Notes: generated by a model not told the origin, from the letters alone. A stretch of DNA of 64,000 nt from Benzoatithermus flavus (GCF_037908215.1 NZ_JBBLZC010000003.1:200785-264784), one strand, 5' to 3'. Counted from the stretch's first letter, positions 43,582 to 55,278 are shown. Made by a program: numbers and translations.

Positions 43582-44822
43582 TCATCCCCAGCATCGACCT
43601 CCAGGGCGGCCAGACCGTCCAGCTCGTGGGCGGCGAGAAGAAGGCGATCGACGCGGGCGACCCCGTACCGATCGCCGAGCGCTTCTCCATCGCGGGCGAG
43701 ATCGCGGTGATCGATCTCGACGCCGCCATGCGCACAGGCTCCAACGCGCACCTGATCGAGGGTCTGCTGCCGCGCTTCGCCTGCCGGGTAGGCGGCGGCA
43801 TCCGCGACGTCGCGACCGCGATCCGCTGGCTCGACCAGGGGGCGCGCAAGGTCATCCTCGGCACGGCCGCGACGCCCGAGATCCTCTCCCGACTCCCGCG
43901 CGAGCGGGTGATCGCCGCCCTCGACGCGAAGCACGGCGAGGTCGTGGTCGAGGGCTGGAAGCAGGGGACGGGCAGGAGCATCCTTGAGCGCATCGCGGAG
44001 CTGAAGCCCTATGTGGGCGGCTTTCTCGTCACCTTCGTCGAGCTCGAGGGCCGGATGGGCGGCACCAATCTCGAGCTCGCGAAGGCGGTCGTGGATGCTG
44101 CCGGCAAGGATTGTCGGGTCACGATCGCGGGCGGGGTGACGACGGCCGAGGAGATCAGAGCGCTCGATGCGATCGGGGCGGACGCCCAGGTCGGCATGGC
44201 GCTCTATACCGGCAAACTCGATCTCGCCGACGCCATCATGGCGCCGCTTACGACCGACCGCCCGGACGGGCTCTATCCCACGGTCGTGGTCGACGAGCGC
44301 GGCATTGCACTGGGCCTCGTCTATTCCTCGCAGGATTCCATCCGCGAGTCGGTGCGGCGGCGGATGGGGATCTACCAGTCGCGCTCGCGGGGCCTTTGGG
44401 TCAAGGGCGAGACCAGTGGTGCTACCCAGGAGCTCTTGCGCATCGATCTCGATTGCGACCGCGACAGCCCCCGCTTCGTCGTGCGGCAGAAGGAGCCCGG
44501 CTTCTGCCACGAGGACACCATGACCTGCTGGGGCGAGGATGCGGGCCTCGGCCGGCTCTACCGCACGCTGCGGCAGCGGCGCGAGCAGGCGCCGCCGGGC
44601 AGCTACACGGCGAAGCTGTTCGCCGACCCCGATCTCCTCGCCGCCAAGCTCCGCGAGGAGGCGCAGGAGTTGACGGAGGCGACGGAACGCGAGCACGTGG
44701 TCTGGGAGGCCGCCGACGTGCTCTACTTCACGCTGGCGCGGCTGGCGAAGGAAGGGATCGACCTGGCCGAGGTCGAAGCGCATCTCGACCGGCGCGCGCT
44801 CAAGGTGACGCGTCGGGGATGA
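43578..44822 (+). CDS. Trifunctional HisA-HisI-HisE fusion
   Basis: A 414-residue protein with three histidine-pathway domains in one frame. Residues 1-224: HisA-type ProFAR isomerase barrel (IIPSIDLQGG with Asp7; VGGGIRDVATAIRWL; ALDAKHG with Asp116; VTIAGGVTTAEEIR). Residues 228-320: HisI PRA cyclohydrolase (QSRSRGLWVKGETSG; zinc Cys293, Cys310 and Cys317 in DCDRD and GFCHEDTMTCWG). Residues 324-410: HisE pyrophosphatase (EEAQELTEA, WEAADVLYFTLARLA). Together these cover steps 2, 3 and 4 of histidine synthesis. HisIE fusions are common, but a HisA-HisI-HisE fusion is not one I know. The start is TTG 43578, overlapping the hisF stop. The HisI-HisE part resembles fungal His4. Confidence 0.9.
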   Translation: MIIPSIDLQGGQTVQLVGGEKKAIDAGDPVPIAERFSIAGEIAVIDLDAAMRTGSNAHLIEGLLPRFACRVGGGIRDVATAIRWLDQGARKVILGTAATPEILSRLPRERVIAALDAKHGEVVVEGWKQGTGRSILERIAELKPYVGGFLVTFVELEGRMGGTNLELAKAVVDAAGKDCRVTIAGGVTTAEEIRALDAIGADAQVGMALYTGKLDLADAIMAPLTTDRPDGLYPTVVVDERGIALGLVYSSQDSIRESVRRRMGIYQSRSRGLWVKGETSGATQELLRIDLDCDRDSPRFVVRQKEPGFCHEDTMTCWGEDAGLGRLYRTLRQRREQAPPGSYTAKLFADPDLLAAKLREEAQELTEATEREHVVWEAADVLYFTLARLAKEGIDLAEVEAHLDRRALKVTRRG

Positions 44823-45538
44823 GCCCGCGGCGCTGGACCCGCTACGTCTCGCCGATCCTGCTCGAGCGGCGGGTGCTGCTGGCGCTCCTGTTCATCGCCG
44901 GCAGCATCTGGGGCTTTCTCGCTCTCGGTGAGGAGGTGAGCGAAGGCGAGCAGCTCAGCTTCGATCGCGCCATCCTGCTGGCGTTCCGCAACCCGGCCGA
45001 CCCGAACGATCCCTTGGGGCCGCCTTGGTTCGAATCGGCGGCGCGCGACGTCACCGCACTCGGCGGCACCGTGGTCCTCACCCTGATGACCGCAGGTGTT
45101 GTGGGCTACCTCGTCCTCGCCGGCAAGCGCAGCGCAGCACTGTTCGTCGTCGCGTCGATCGCGGGTGCGATGATCCTGAGCTTCGCGATCAAGGCCGGCT
45201 TCGAGCGGCCGCGGCCCGATCTCGTGCCGCACGGCGTTCCGGTCTACACGGCGAGCTTTCCGAGCGGCCATGCGACCGGCGCGGCCGCCACCTATCTGAC
45301 CTTGGGAGCGCTCCTCGCCCGTTTCGAGGCGCGGCGCTGGACCAAGATCTACCTCCTGAGCGTCGCCGTCACGCTCACCGTGCTGATCGGTCTGTCCCGG
45401 ATCTATCTCGGCGTGCACTGGCCCTCGGACGTGCTCGCCGGCTGGACGCTCGGCTCGAGCTGGGCGCTGTTCTGCTGGGTGATCGCCCGCTGGCTGCAGC
45501 GGCGCGGCAAGGTCGAGGGCGGGGCCAACGGCTCTTGA
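44819..45538 (+). CDS. PAP2-family membrane phosphatase
   Basis: A 239-residue integral membrane protein with about five to six hydrophobic segments and the PAP2 phosphatase motifs: KAGFERPRPD (motif 1), YTASFPSGHATGAA (motif 2, His) and SRIYLGVHWPSDVLAGW (motif 3, His and Asp). Likely substrates are lipid phosphates or undecaprenyl pyrophosphate. It overlaps the HisAIE stop by four bases (GATGA), so it belongs to the his transcript by position though not by function. Confidence 0.88.
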   Translation: MSPRRWTRYVSPILLERRVLLALLFIAGSIWGFLALGEEVSEGEQLSFDRAILLAFRNPADPNDPLGPPWFESAARDVTALGGTVVLTLMTAGVVGYLVLAGKRSAALFVVASIAGAMILSFAIKAGFERPRPDLVPHGVPVYTASFPSGHATGAAATYLTLGALLARFEARRWTKIYLLSVAVTLTVLIGLSRIYLGVHWPSDVLAGWTLGSSWALFCWVIARWLQRRGKVEGGANGS

Positions 45539-45545
45539 GCGGCGA

Positions 45546-45570
45546 GCGCGCCGACACGCTGTCGGCGCGC
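45546..45570. terminator. Hairpin between convergent pap2 and ompW genes
   Basis: A perfect 11-bp stem (GCGCGCCGACA with TGTCGGCGCGC) and a 3-nt loop lie 7 nt after the pap2 stop and 26 nt after the ompW stop in the opposite direction. No T-run follows on either strand, so strength is uncertain, but its position between converging genes fits a bidirectional terminator. Confidence 0.5.
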
Positions 45571-45596
45571 GCGGAGGGCACGACGGTCGGGACGGC

Positions 45597-46262
45597 TCAG
45601 AACTTGTAGCCGAGGCCGATGCCGAAGATCCAGGGATTGACGTCGACATCCGCCTTGATGGCGTTGTTGACCTCGACGTCCGACTGTATGTGGATGTACT
45701 TGACGTCGAGGTTCAGCCACCAATTGCTGGCGAGATGAACGTCGGTGCCGGCCTGGAGCGCCCAGCCCAGGCTGTTGTCGTACTCGATCTTGTCGATGTC
45801 CTTGCCCACGTCGGCATTGTAGAAGATCGTGTAGTTGATGCCCGCGCCGAAATAGGGACTGATGATCGAGTCCGGCGCCACGTGCCATTGCAGCAGCAGC
45901 GTCGGCGGCAGGTGGTTGACCTTGCCGAGATCGAGGTCGCCGACGGCCGTGTTCTTCGCCCGCACGTCGTGCCGGGCCGTGGCGGCGATGAGCTCGAGGG
46001 CCAAGTTGTCGGTCAGGAAGTAGCTGAAATCGGCCTCGGGCACGAACTCGTTCGAGATGTCCGTGTCGCCGCCGATCACGTCGATCTTGGCCCGATCCGT
46101 GGGCACGATTCCGATGCCCCGCAACCGGATCATGAAGTCGCCGGCTTTCTTGCCGTTCTCCACCTTCTCACTCGGCTCACCGGCCCGAGCCTGGCTCGTG
46201 TCGAGCCCGAAGACCGCCAGAACCGCCAGCGACGCCACTGTCGCCAATCTGTTCCACCGCAT
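45597..46262 (-). CDS. ompW: OmpW-family outer-membrane protein
   Basis: A 221-residue protein with a signal peptide (RLATVASLAVLAVFGLDTSQ, cleavage near ARA) and beta-strand pattern typical of the eight-stranded OmpW barrel: FMIRLRGIGIVPTDRAKIDV, then DTDISNEFVPEADFSYFLTD and PYFGAGINYTIFYN. It ends in the barrel signature GLGYKF with a terminal Phe. OmpW proteins form narrow channels for hydrophobic compounds. ATG 46262 with GGGAG upstream is preferred over the longer frame. Confidence 0.92.
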   Translation of the reverse strand: MRWNRLATVASLAVLAVFGLDTSQARAGEPSEKVENGKKAGDFMIRLRGIGIVPTDRAKIDVIGGDTDISNEFVPEADFSYFLTDNLALELIAATARHDVRAKNTAVGDLDLGKVNHLPPTLLLQWHVAPDSIISPYFGAGINYTIFYNADVGKDIDKIEYDNSLGWALQAGTDVHLASNWWLNLDVKYIHIQSDVEVNNAIKADVDVNPWIFGIGLGYKF

Positions 46263-46382
46263 AGGCAACTCCCGCACGTTTCCTTCTTCGGCCGTGCCGC
46301 CGGAAGCCACCATCCGCGCGAGTAGCTAGCAGGGATAGCCGCCTTCAGGGCGTGAACGTGCGGGAATGCCGCAGGGCCGTGG

Positions 46383-48110
<1,728 letters not shown>

Positions 48111-48255
48111 GCGGCGGGCAGCCCTGATCGGGAGCGATCGGCTTGCCGGCGGTTCGCGGCGCAGGACCGTCCGGACGACCGATCGCTCGGTGTCGTCCAT
48201 CCAGCGGATGGCAGCCGTTAGCCCGAGCAGGCCGCCAGCGTCAACGCGTCTGCGC

Positions 48256-48891
48256 TCAGTCGGCGGCGAGGCTCAGGAGCTTGTCCGGGCCTTGCGTGTC
48301 GTCGATCGTGATGTAGCGCTTGCCTTGCGGATCGAGCACCACGACGCGTACCGGCGTGCTGTTCTGGTGGTTCTTCCACATCTGGTAGATCGCGGTGGCG
48401 GCGAGGAGATGCTCGTCGTCGGAGCCCGCGCGCAGCCATTGCGGGGTGAGCGTCACCTCGAGCGTGTTGTTGCCGGCCTGATGGACCTTCTCGAACAGCG
48501 GGAAGCCGTAGCGCTGGGCCAGGACACCCATGAGCCGGTCGAAGTCGCGCGAGAGCTCCTGAAAGCCGGCATGGGCGACGACCGCCTCGCCCCCGCCGAG
48601 CGTGCTCGCTGCCACGGGCTCGACGAGATTGCCGAAGATCCAGCCTTCCTCGCCGGTGCGCAACACGCGCACCCCGTACCAGTTGCCCTCGCGGCGCAGC
48701 TCCAGGAGCTGCTCGCCCTGCATCACCTGCGTGCGCACGTTGGCGTCGTCCGACGGGCCGGCGCGCAGGTTCACGCGCTCGCCGACCACGCGGAGCGTGT
48801 CGCCGGTGGCTGCCATCACCGGGCTCGCGGCCACGGCCGACAGCATCGCGGCACAGCCGATCGCCGCGATGCTCGTGAGAAAACGGTGCAT
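48256..48891 (-). CDS. Secreted SH3-domain (SH3b) protein
   Basis: A 211-residue protein with a signal peptide (MHRFLTSIAAIGCAAMLSAV, cleavage near VMA) and a bacterial SH3 domain (LRVVGERVNLRAGPSDDANV, ending EEGWIFGNLVEP), usually involved in binding peptidoglycan. The C-terminal half (LMGVLAQRYGFPLFEKVHQA, then NNTLEVTLTPQWL, AIYQMWKNHQNSTPVRVVVL) I do not recognise by name. Function is unknown. ATG 48891 begins the signal peptide. Confidence 0.8.
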   Translation of the reverse strand: MHRFLTSIAAIGCAAMLSAVAASPVMAATGDTLRVVGERVNLRAGPSDDANVRTQVMQGEQLLELRREGNWYGVRVLRTGEEGWIFGNLVEPVAASTLGGGEAVVAHAGFQELSRDFDRLMGVLAQRYGFPLFEKVHQAGNNTLEVTLTPQWLRAGSDDEHLLAATAIYQMWKNHQNSTPVRVVVLDPQGKRYITIDDTQGPDKLLSLAAD

Positions 48892-48966
48892 CCTTCGTCC
48901 TCCGGGGAAGAGAACCAAGGAAGCCAACCGGCGCCGGCCGGGCGAGGTTCCAAGGCCGAGGATACC

Positions 48967-50397
48967 CTATGGGGCGAGAATCACGCCCGGATTGAGGATG
49001 TTGTCGGGATCGAGCGCCTGCTTCACCCGCCGCATCAGCTCGAGCTCGATGGGCGACTTGCGCTCGGCGAGCTCCGCCTGTTTCAGCCGGCCGATCCCGT
49101 GCTCCGCGCTGATCGAGCCACCGAGCGCCTGCACGAGGTCGCACACGGCGTGCTGCACCCGCTCGCGCAGCGGCTCGAGGTCTTGGATCGCCATCGGCAG
49201 GAGGATGTTGAAGTGCAGGTTGCCGTCGCCGACATGGCCGAAAGGCAGGAGCCGCCCGTCGGGCACGAGGCTCCGGAGAAGCGCCTCGCCCCGGGCGATC
49301 AGCTCCGGGATGCTGCCGACCGGAACCGAGATGTCGTTGCGGATGATCTTGCCCTCGCGCCGCATGGCGGGGCTCATCTCCTCGCGCATGCGCCAGAGCA
49401 TGGCGCGCTGCGCCTCGCTCGCCGCGATCGTGGCATCGAGCAGAAGCCCGGCCTCGAGCGCGTCGCCGAGCCAGGCCTCGGTCGCAGCGGCGAGGCCTTC
49501 CGGCAGCGACCAGGCGAACTCGGCGAGGACGTACCAAGGAGCCCTGGTCTCGAGCGGATGGCGGACACCTTCGAGATGCGCGACCGCGGCATCCACGCAG
49601 CCGCCCGCCATCAGCTCGAAGCTCGAGATCAGCTCGGCGAAGCGGTCCTTGGCGTGCCGCAGGAGGGAGACGGCGGTCTCGGGCGCGGGCAGGGCCGCGA
49701 ACACCGTCACCCGCTCGCGCGGGCGCGCGCACAGCCGCAAGGAGGCCGCCGTGATGATGCCGAGGCTTCCTTCCGAGCCCAGGAAGAGCTGCTTCAGGTC
49801 GTAGCCGGTATTGTCCTTCCGGAGCGTGCGCAGACCCTCCCAGATCCGGCCGTCGGCCAGCACCACCTCGAGCCCGAGCACGAGCTCCTTCGCCATGCCG
49901 TAGCGGATCACGTTGACCCCGCCGGCGTTGGCCGCGAGATTGCCGCCGATCTGACAGGTGCCTTCGCTGCCGAGACTCAAGGGGAATAGCCGGCCGGCCG
50001 CTTCGGCCGCGGCCTGCACCGCAGCCAGCGTGCAGCCCGCCTCGGCGATCAGCCACTCGCCGCTGGGATCGACGCTGCGCACCCGGTCGAGACCGGAGAG
50101 GCTCAGGACGACCTGCCTTCCGCTCGCATCCGGAATGCCGCCGCCGACGAGCCCGGTATTGCCGCCTTGCGGCACTACCGCGACCTTGTGCCGGGCCGCC
50201 AGCGCCACGACCGCCGCCACCTCCTCGGTCGTCCTCGGCCGCAGCACGGCCGCGGCCCGGCCGGTGATCGCCTGCCAGAAATCGACCTCGTAGGGGGCCC
50301 GCGCTTGCGCGTCGGTCAAGACGCGCGCCGGCCCCAGGATGGCGGCGCACGCCTCGAGAAAGCCCTCCGGCAGGTTCTGGCTCGTGGCTGGCTGCAT
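48967..50397 (-). CDS. FAD-linked D-2-hydroxyacid dehydrogenase (GlcD/DLD family)
   Basis: A 476-residue flavoprotein with the PCMH-type FAD domain (VVPQGGNTGLVGGGIPDASG, GSEGTCQIGGNLAANAGG, FLGSEGSLGIITAA) and a C-terminal oxidase domain with FGHVGDGNLHFNILL and EHGIGRLKQAEL. It resembles D-2-hydroxyglutarate or D-lactate dehydrogenases. The substrate is not determined by sequence inspection. It is divergent from dapD across 131 nt. Confidence 0.88.
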   Translation of the reverse strand: MQPATSQNLPEGFLEACAAILGPARVLTDAQARAPYEVDFWQAITGRAAAVLRPRTTEEVAAVVALAARHKVAVVPQGGNTGLVGGGIPDASGRQVVLSLSGLDRVRSVDPSGEWLIAEAGCTLAAVQAAAEAAGRLFPLSLGSEGTCQIGGNLAANAGGVNVIRYGMAKELVLGLEVVLADGRIWEGLRTLRKDNTGYDLKQLFLGSEGSLGIITAASLRLCARPRERVTVFAALPAPETAVSLLRHAKDRFAELISSFELMAGGCVDAAVAHLEGVRHPLETRAPWYVLAEFAWSLPEGLAAATEAWLGDALEAGLLLDATIAASEAQRAMLWRMREEMSPAMRREGKIIRNDISVPVGSIPELIARGEALLRSLVPDGRLLPFGHVGDGNLHFNILLPMAIQDLEPLRERVQHAVCDLVQALGGSISAEHGIGRLKQAELAERKSPIELELMRRVKQALDPDNILNPGVILAP

Positions 50398-50473
50398 CGC
50401 TCTTCTAGCCCCAGTCGGTCGGAAGTGCGCCGGACCATAAGGAGCGGCGGGAGCAGGGGCAAGCGACGCGCTG

Positions 50474-50502
50474 TTGACAGCGCCAGACCCGCTTTGTTAC
50501 GC
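50474..50502 (+). promoter_or_regulatory. Possible dapD promoter
   Basis: A perfect TTGACA (50474-50479) is followed after 17 nt by TTACGC (50497-50502), about 27 nt before the dapD ATG. The -35 box is consensus while the -10 box is weak. Confidence 0.4.
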
Positions 50503-50528
50503 GAGCCCGCGGCCGGGAGGGGCAGATC

Positions 50529-51370
<842 letters not shown>

Positions 51371-51371
<1 letters not shown>

Positions 51372-52525
51372 TGACCGATCCGCGCGACCCGGTGGCCCTC
51401 ACCCAGGCGCTGGTGCGCTGCGCGAGCGTCACCCCCAACGCCGGCGAGGCGCTGGATCTTCTGCAAGGCCTGCTCGAGCCTCTGGGCTTCGTCTGCCACC
51501 GGCTGCGCTTCGAAGGCGACGGCTCCTACCCCGTCGACAATCTGTTCGCGAAGCGCGGGCAGGGAGCGCCGCATCTCGCCTTCGCCGGCCATGTCGACGT
51601 GGTGCCACCGGGCGAGCGCGACCGCTGGCAGCTCGACCCGTTCGCGGGCGAGATCCGGGACGGTCGGCTCTACGGGCGGGGCGCCGCCGACATGAAGAGC
51701 GGAGTCGCGGCTTTCGTTGCGGCCGCGGCCAAGCTCGTCCTTGCCTCGGACGCACCCGGCGGCAGCATCAGCCTGCTGATCACGGGCGACGAGGAGGGCG
51801 ATGCGGTCAACGGCACGGCGAAGCTCATCGCCTGGGCCACCGAGCGAGGCGAGCGGTTCGACGGCTGCATCGTCGGCGAGCCGACCTGCCCCGAGCGCCT
51901 GGGCGATGTCGCCAAGATCGGCCGCCGCGGCTCGCTCACCGGTCAGCTCGTGGTGCGCGGCCGTCAGGGGCACACGGCCTACCCGCAGCGCGCCGACAAC
52001 GCCGCGCACCGGTTGATCGCCGTTCTGGATCGGCTCGTCCGGACCCCGCTCGACGAGGGCACTTCCTGGTTCCAGCCCTCCAACCTCCAGGTGACGTCGA
52101 TCGACATCGGCAACCCGGCCGGCAACGTCATCCCCGGCGAGGCCACGGCACGGTTCAACATCCGCTTCAACGACCGCCACACCCGCTCGAGCCTCGAGCG
52201 CTGGCTGCACGAGCAGATAGCACCACTGGTGCCGGACTACACGCTCGCCGTCTCCGGGAATGCCGAGGCGTTCGTGACAGAGCCGGGGCGTCTCACCGAG
52301 ATCCTGGCCGCGAGTGTGGAGGCCGAGACGGGGACGAGGCCCAGGCTCGACACCGCGGGCGGCACCTCGGACGCGCGCTTCATCCAGCGCTACTGCCCGG
52401 TGATCGAGTTCGGTCTCGTCGGCACCACCATGCACCAGGCGAACGAGCACGTCGCCGTTGCCGACATCGAAGGGCTGACCCGGATCTACGAGCGCTTCCT
52501 GCGGCAGTTCCTCGCTTCTGCCTGA
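51371..52525 (+). CDS. dapE: Succinyl-diaminopimelate desuccinylase
   Basis: A 384-residue M20 metallohydrolase. The zinc ligands are seen in LAFAGHVDVVPPGERDRW and YGRGAADMKSGVAAFVAA, the catalytic Glu in LLITGDEEGDAVNGT, and the His near the end in GLVGTTMHQANEHV. It removes succinate from N-succinyl-LL-diaminopimelate, two steps after DapD. It overlaps dapD and the following membrane protein gene (TGATG) by one base each. Confidence 0.96.
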
Positions 52526-53094
52526 TGCCGAGCTACGCCGAGATCGTGCGCTCGCTCCAGGGTGCCTGGCTCCTCGCCAAGGGCGATCCGCGCGGCCTCG
52601 ACCTGTTCGATCTCTCGCTCGAAGGCTTCTGGCGCTCCTTCGCCGCGGCGCTGCTGGTGGCGCCCGCCTATGCGCTCGTGCTGCTCGAGCAGTATGCGGT
52701 CACGGGCTGGCCGCAGCACGTCCCGGGCACGATCGCGGCCGAGCTCGTCGCCTATGTCTGCGGCTGGATCGCGTTCCCGATCGCCGCCATCTTCCTCACC
52801 CGGATCCTCCATCTCACGCGGCGCTACGTGCCGCTGGTCGTGGCCGGCAACTGGAGCGCAGCGCTCCAGATCGGCCTTTACGCCGTGGTCGTGGTGGCGA
52901 GCCTCGTGCTGCCGCGCGAGATGCGCTCGGTCCTCCTGCTGACGGCGACCATCGCCGTTCTGGCCTATCAGTGGTTCGTGATCCGTACCGCGCTCGAGAC
53001 CAGCGGCGGTATCGCCTTCGGCTTGGTCGTGATCGACGTGCTGCTCAGCATGACGGTGAGCCGCGTCATCGACGGCGTGCTTCAACCCTCGTAG
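52525..53094 (+). CDS. Multi-pass membrane protein of unknown function
   Basis: A 189-residue protein with about five hydrophobic segments (near residues 38-56, 66-92, 108-128, 132-150 and 158-178) and a hydrophilic start (MPSYAEIVRSLQGAWLLAKG). I do not recognise the family with confidence. The start overlaps the dapE stop (TGATG), so it is probably co-expressed with the diaminopimelate genes. Its C-terminus overlaps the convergent truA end by 13 bases. Confidence 0.75.
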   Translation: MPSYAEIVRSLQGAWLLAKGDPRGLDLFDLSLEGFWRSFAAALLVAPAYALVLLEQYAVTGWPQHVPGTIAAELVAYVCGWIAFPIAAIFLTRILHLTRRYVPLVVAGNWSAALQIGLYAVVVVASLVLPREMRSVLLLTATIAVLAYQWFVIRTALETSGGIAFGLVVIDVLLSMTVSRVIDGVLQPS

Positions 53095-53825
53095 GCGACG
53101 CTTTCGAGGAACAGCCCCTGGGGCGGTGCCGTCGGCCCCGCCGCCGCACGGTCCCTGGCCGCGAGCACGGCGCGCACGTGGTCGATCGACGCCTTGCCCT
53201 CGCCCACGAGCTTCAAGGTGCCCACGATGTTCCGGACCTGATGGTGCAGGAACGAGCGCGCCGTGAACCGGATCTCGATCAGCTCGTCCACCCGCTGCGC
53301 ATGGATCAGGGACAGCGTCTTCACCGGCGAGGCCGACTGGCATTCGCTCGAGCGGAAGCTCGTGAAGTCGTGCCGGCCGACGAGGCACTGCGCCGCCTCG
53401 TGCATCCGCTCGCACAGGAGCGGGACCGGCACGTGCCAGACCCGATCCCGCTCCAGCGCCGGCGGGGTCCGACGGTTCAGGATGCGATAGACGTAGCGCC
53501 GCCGGGTGGCCGAGAACCGGGCGTGGAAATCGTCCGCCACCCGCGCCGCCTGCAGCACCACCACGGGATGCGGGCGGAGATGATGGTTGAGCGCCCCCAT
53601 CAGGCGCTCGGGCGGCCAGTATCGGCCGAGATCGACGTGCGCTACCTGGCCCAGTGCATGCACGCCGGCATCGGTCCGACCCGCCGCCACGACGGTGAGC
53701 GTCTCGCCGGTGGCAGCAAGGAGCGCGTCCTCGAGCACGGACTGCACCGAAGGGCCGGTAGCCTGGCGCTGCCAGCCCCGGAACGGTGTGCCGTCATACT
53801 CCAGGAGCAGCTTGTAGCGCGGCAT
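53082..53825 (-). CDS. truA: tRNA pseudouridine(38-40) synthase
   Basis: A 247-residue TruA with the catalytic Asp in AAGRTDAGVHALGQVAHV and family motifs YKLLLEYDGTPFRGWQRQ, RFSATRRRYVYRIL and FTARSFLHHQVRNIVGTL. It modifies U38-U40 in tRNA anticodon arms. It lies directly downstream of fmt (3 nt), giving def-fmt-truA. Its 3-prime end overlaps the convergent membrane protein gene by 13 bp. Confidence 0.96.
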   Translation of the reverse strand: MPRYKLLLEYDGTPFRGWQRQATGPSVQSVLEDALLAATGETLTVVAAGRTDAGVHALGQVAHVDLGRYWPPERLMGALNHHLRPHPVVVLQAARVADDFHARFSATRRRYVYRILNRRTPPALERDRVWHVPVPLLCERMHEAAQCLVGRHDFTSFRSSECQSASPVKTLSLIHAQRVDELIEIRFTARSFLHHQVRNIVGTLKLVGEGKASIDHVRAVLAARDRAAAGPTAPPQGLFLESVAYEG

Positions 53826-53828
53826 GGC

Positions 53829-54776
53829 TCAGCCGAGCTTCGTTCCGACCGGCAGCGGGAAGCCGCGCTGCAGCTCGTCCGGCGTCATCGGCTTGCGGCC
53901 GGCGCGCTGGACACGCGTGACGCGCACCGCACTCTCGCCGCAGGCGACGGTGAAGGGAAGCTCCACCAGCGTCCCCGGCTCGCCTTCGCGGTCCACGACC
54001 TCGCCCGCGAGCAGCAGCAGGCGCTCGCCCTTCGCCTCGCACCAGCAGCCGGGCGAAGGGTTCAGCGCCCGCAGACGGCGCTCGATCGCTGCCGCCGGCT
54101 CGCGGAAGTCGAGGCGGCCCTCGTCGCGGGCGAGCTTGTGCGCATAGGTGATGCCGGTCTCGGGCTGCGGCTCGGCGTGCAGCGTGCCGGCGGCGAGGCC
54201 GTCCACGACCTCGGGCAGCATCTCGGCGGCGAGCCGGCTCAAGGTGGCGTGCAGCTCGCTCGCCGTGGTCGTCGGCCGGATCGGCACGGATCGCATGGCG
54301 AGGATGGGGCCGGTGTCGAGGCCCTCCTCCATGCGGAAGATGGAGAGCCCGGTCTCGGCATCGCCGGCGAGGATGGCGCGCTCGATCGGGGCTGCTCCCC
54401 GCCAGCGCGGCAGAAGCGAGGCGTGGAGGTTGATGCAGCCGAGCCGAGGCGCATCGAGAACGGACTTCGGCAGGAGGAGGCCGTAAGCGCCGACGATGGC
54501 GAGATCGGCCCGAAGGGCCGCGAATGCGGCCTGGGCTTCCGGATCCTTCAGCGTGCGCGGTGTCCTGACCTCGAGCCCGAGCCGCTCGGCCGCCTCCTGC
54601 ACCGGTGTCGGGCGCAGCTTGTGCCCGCGGCCCGCCGGGCGCGGCGGCTGGGTGTAGACGGCCACGACCTCGTGGCCCACCTCGAGCAGGTGCTCGAGGC
54701 TCGGCACGATGAAGCCCGTGGTGCCCATGACCACGAGCCGCTGCGGGCGAGCGGTACGGAAGGCGCCTTCAGGCAC
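53829..54776 (-). CDS. fmt: Methionyl-tRNA formyltransferase
   Basis: A 315-residue Fmt. The catalytic Asn, His and Asp lie in CINLHASLLPRWRGAAPIER and EEGLDTGPIL, and the C-terminal OB-like domain is present. It formylates initiator Met-tRNA. The GTG start at 54776 overlaps the def stop by eight bases. The usual N-terminal MGTPDF is MGTTGF here, a small variation next to the cofactor site. Confidence 0.95.
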   Translation of the reverse strand: MPEGAFRTARPQRLVVMGTTGFIVPSLEHLLEVGHEVVAVYTQPPRPAGRGHKLRPTPVQEAAERLGLEVRTPRTLKDPEAQAAFAALRADLAIVGAYGLLLPKSVLDAPRLGCINLHASLLPRWRGAAPIERAILAGDAETGLSIFRMEEGLDTGPILAMRSVPIRPTTTASELHATLSRLAAEMLPEVVDGLAAGTLHAEPQPETGITYAHKLARDEGRLDFREPAAAIERRLRALNPSPGCWCEAKGERLLLLAGEVVDREGEPGTLVELPFTVACGESAVRVTRVQRAGRKPMTPDELQRGFPLPVGTKLG

Positions 54777-55278
54777 GCTGTTGCCGCCTCTTCGCGAGCT
54801 TGCGCATGATCATGTTGCGACGCAGCGCCGAGAGATGATCGACGAAGAGAATCCCGTCGAGATGATCGATCTCGTGCTGGATGCAGCGGGCGAGGAGGCC
54901 GTCGGCCTCGATCTCCCGCTCTTCCCCGTGCTCGGTCGCGTAGCGCAGCCGGATCGCCTCGGGTCGGGTCACGTCGGCGAACTGGCCGGGCAGGCTGAGG
55001 CAGCCTTCCTCGGCAGTGGCAAGCGTATCCGAGCGCCACAGGATTTCGGGATTGACGAGCGCCATCGGTCGGCGCTCCTCGCCCTCGGCGACGTCGACGA
55101 CCACGAGGCGCTTCAGGACTCCGACCTGCGGGGCGGCGAGCCCGATGCCAGGTGCCTTGTACATCGTCTCCAGCATGTCGGCCACGAGCCGGCGCAGATC
55201 GTCGTCGATCGCCGCCACGGGCTCGGCCCTGGTCTTCAGGATCGGATGCGGGGCCTGCAGGATCGGAAGCAGCGCCAT
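54769..55278 (-). CDS. def: Peptide deformylase
   Basis: A 169-residue PDF with all three signature motifs: GIGLAAPQVG, EEGCLSLPGQFADV (metal Cys) and CIQHEIDHLDGILFVD (HExxH). It removes the formyl group from nascent proteins. ATG 55278 gives the standard MALLPILQAPHPILK start. It is first in def-fmt-truA, divided from recR by about 65 nt. Confidence 0.96.
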   Translation of the reverse strand: MALLPILQAPHPILKTRAEPVAAIDDDLRRLVADMLETMYKAPGIGLAAPQVGVLKRLVVVDVAEGEERRPMALVNPEILWRSDTLATAEEGCLSLPGQFADVTRPEAIRLRYATEHGEEREIEADGLLARCIQHEIDHLDGILFVDHLSALRRNMIMRKLAKRRQQRA

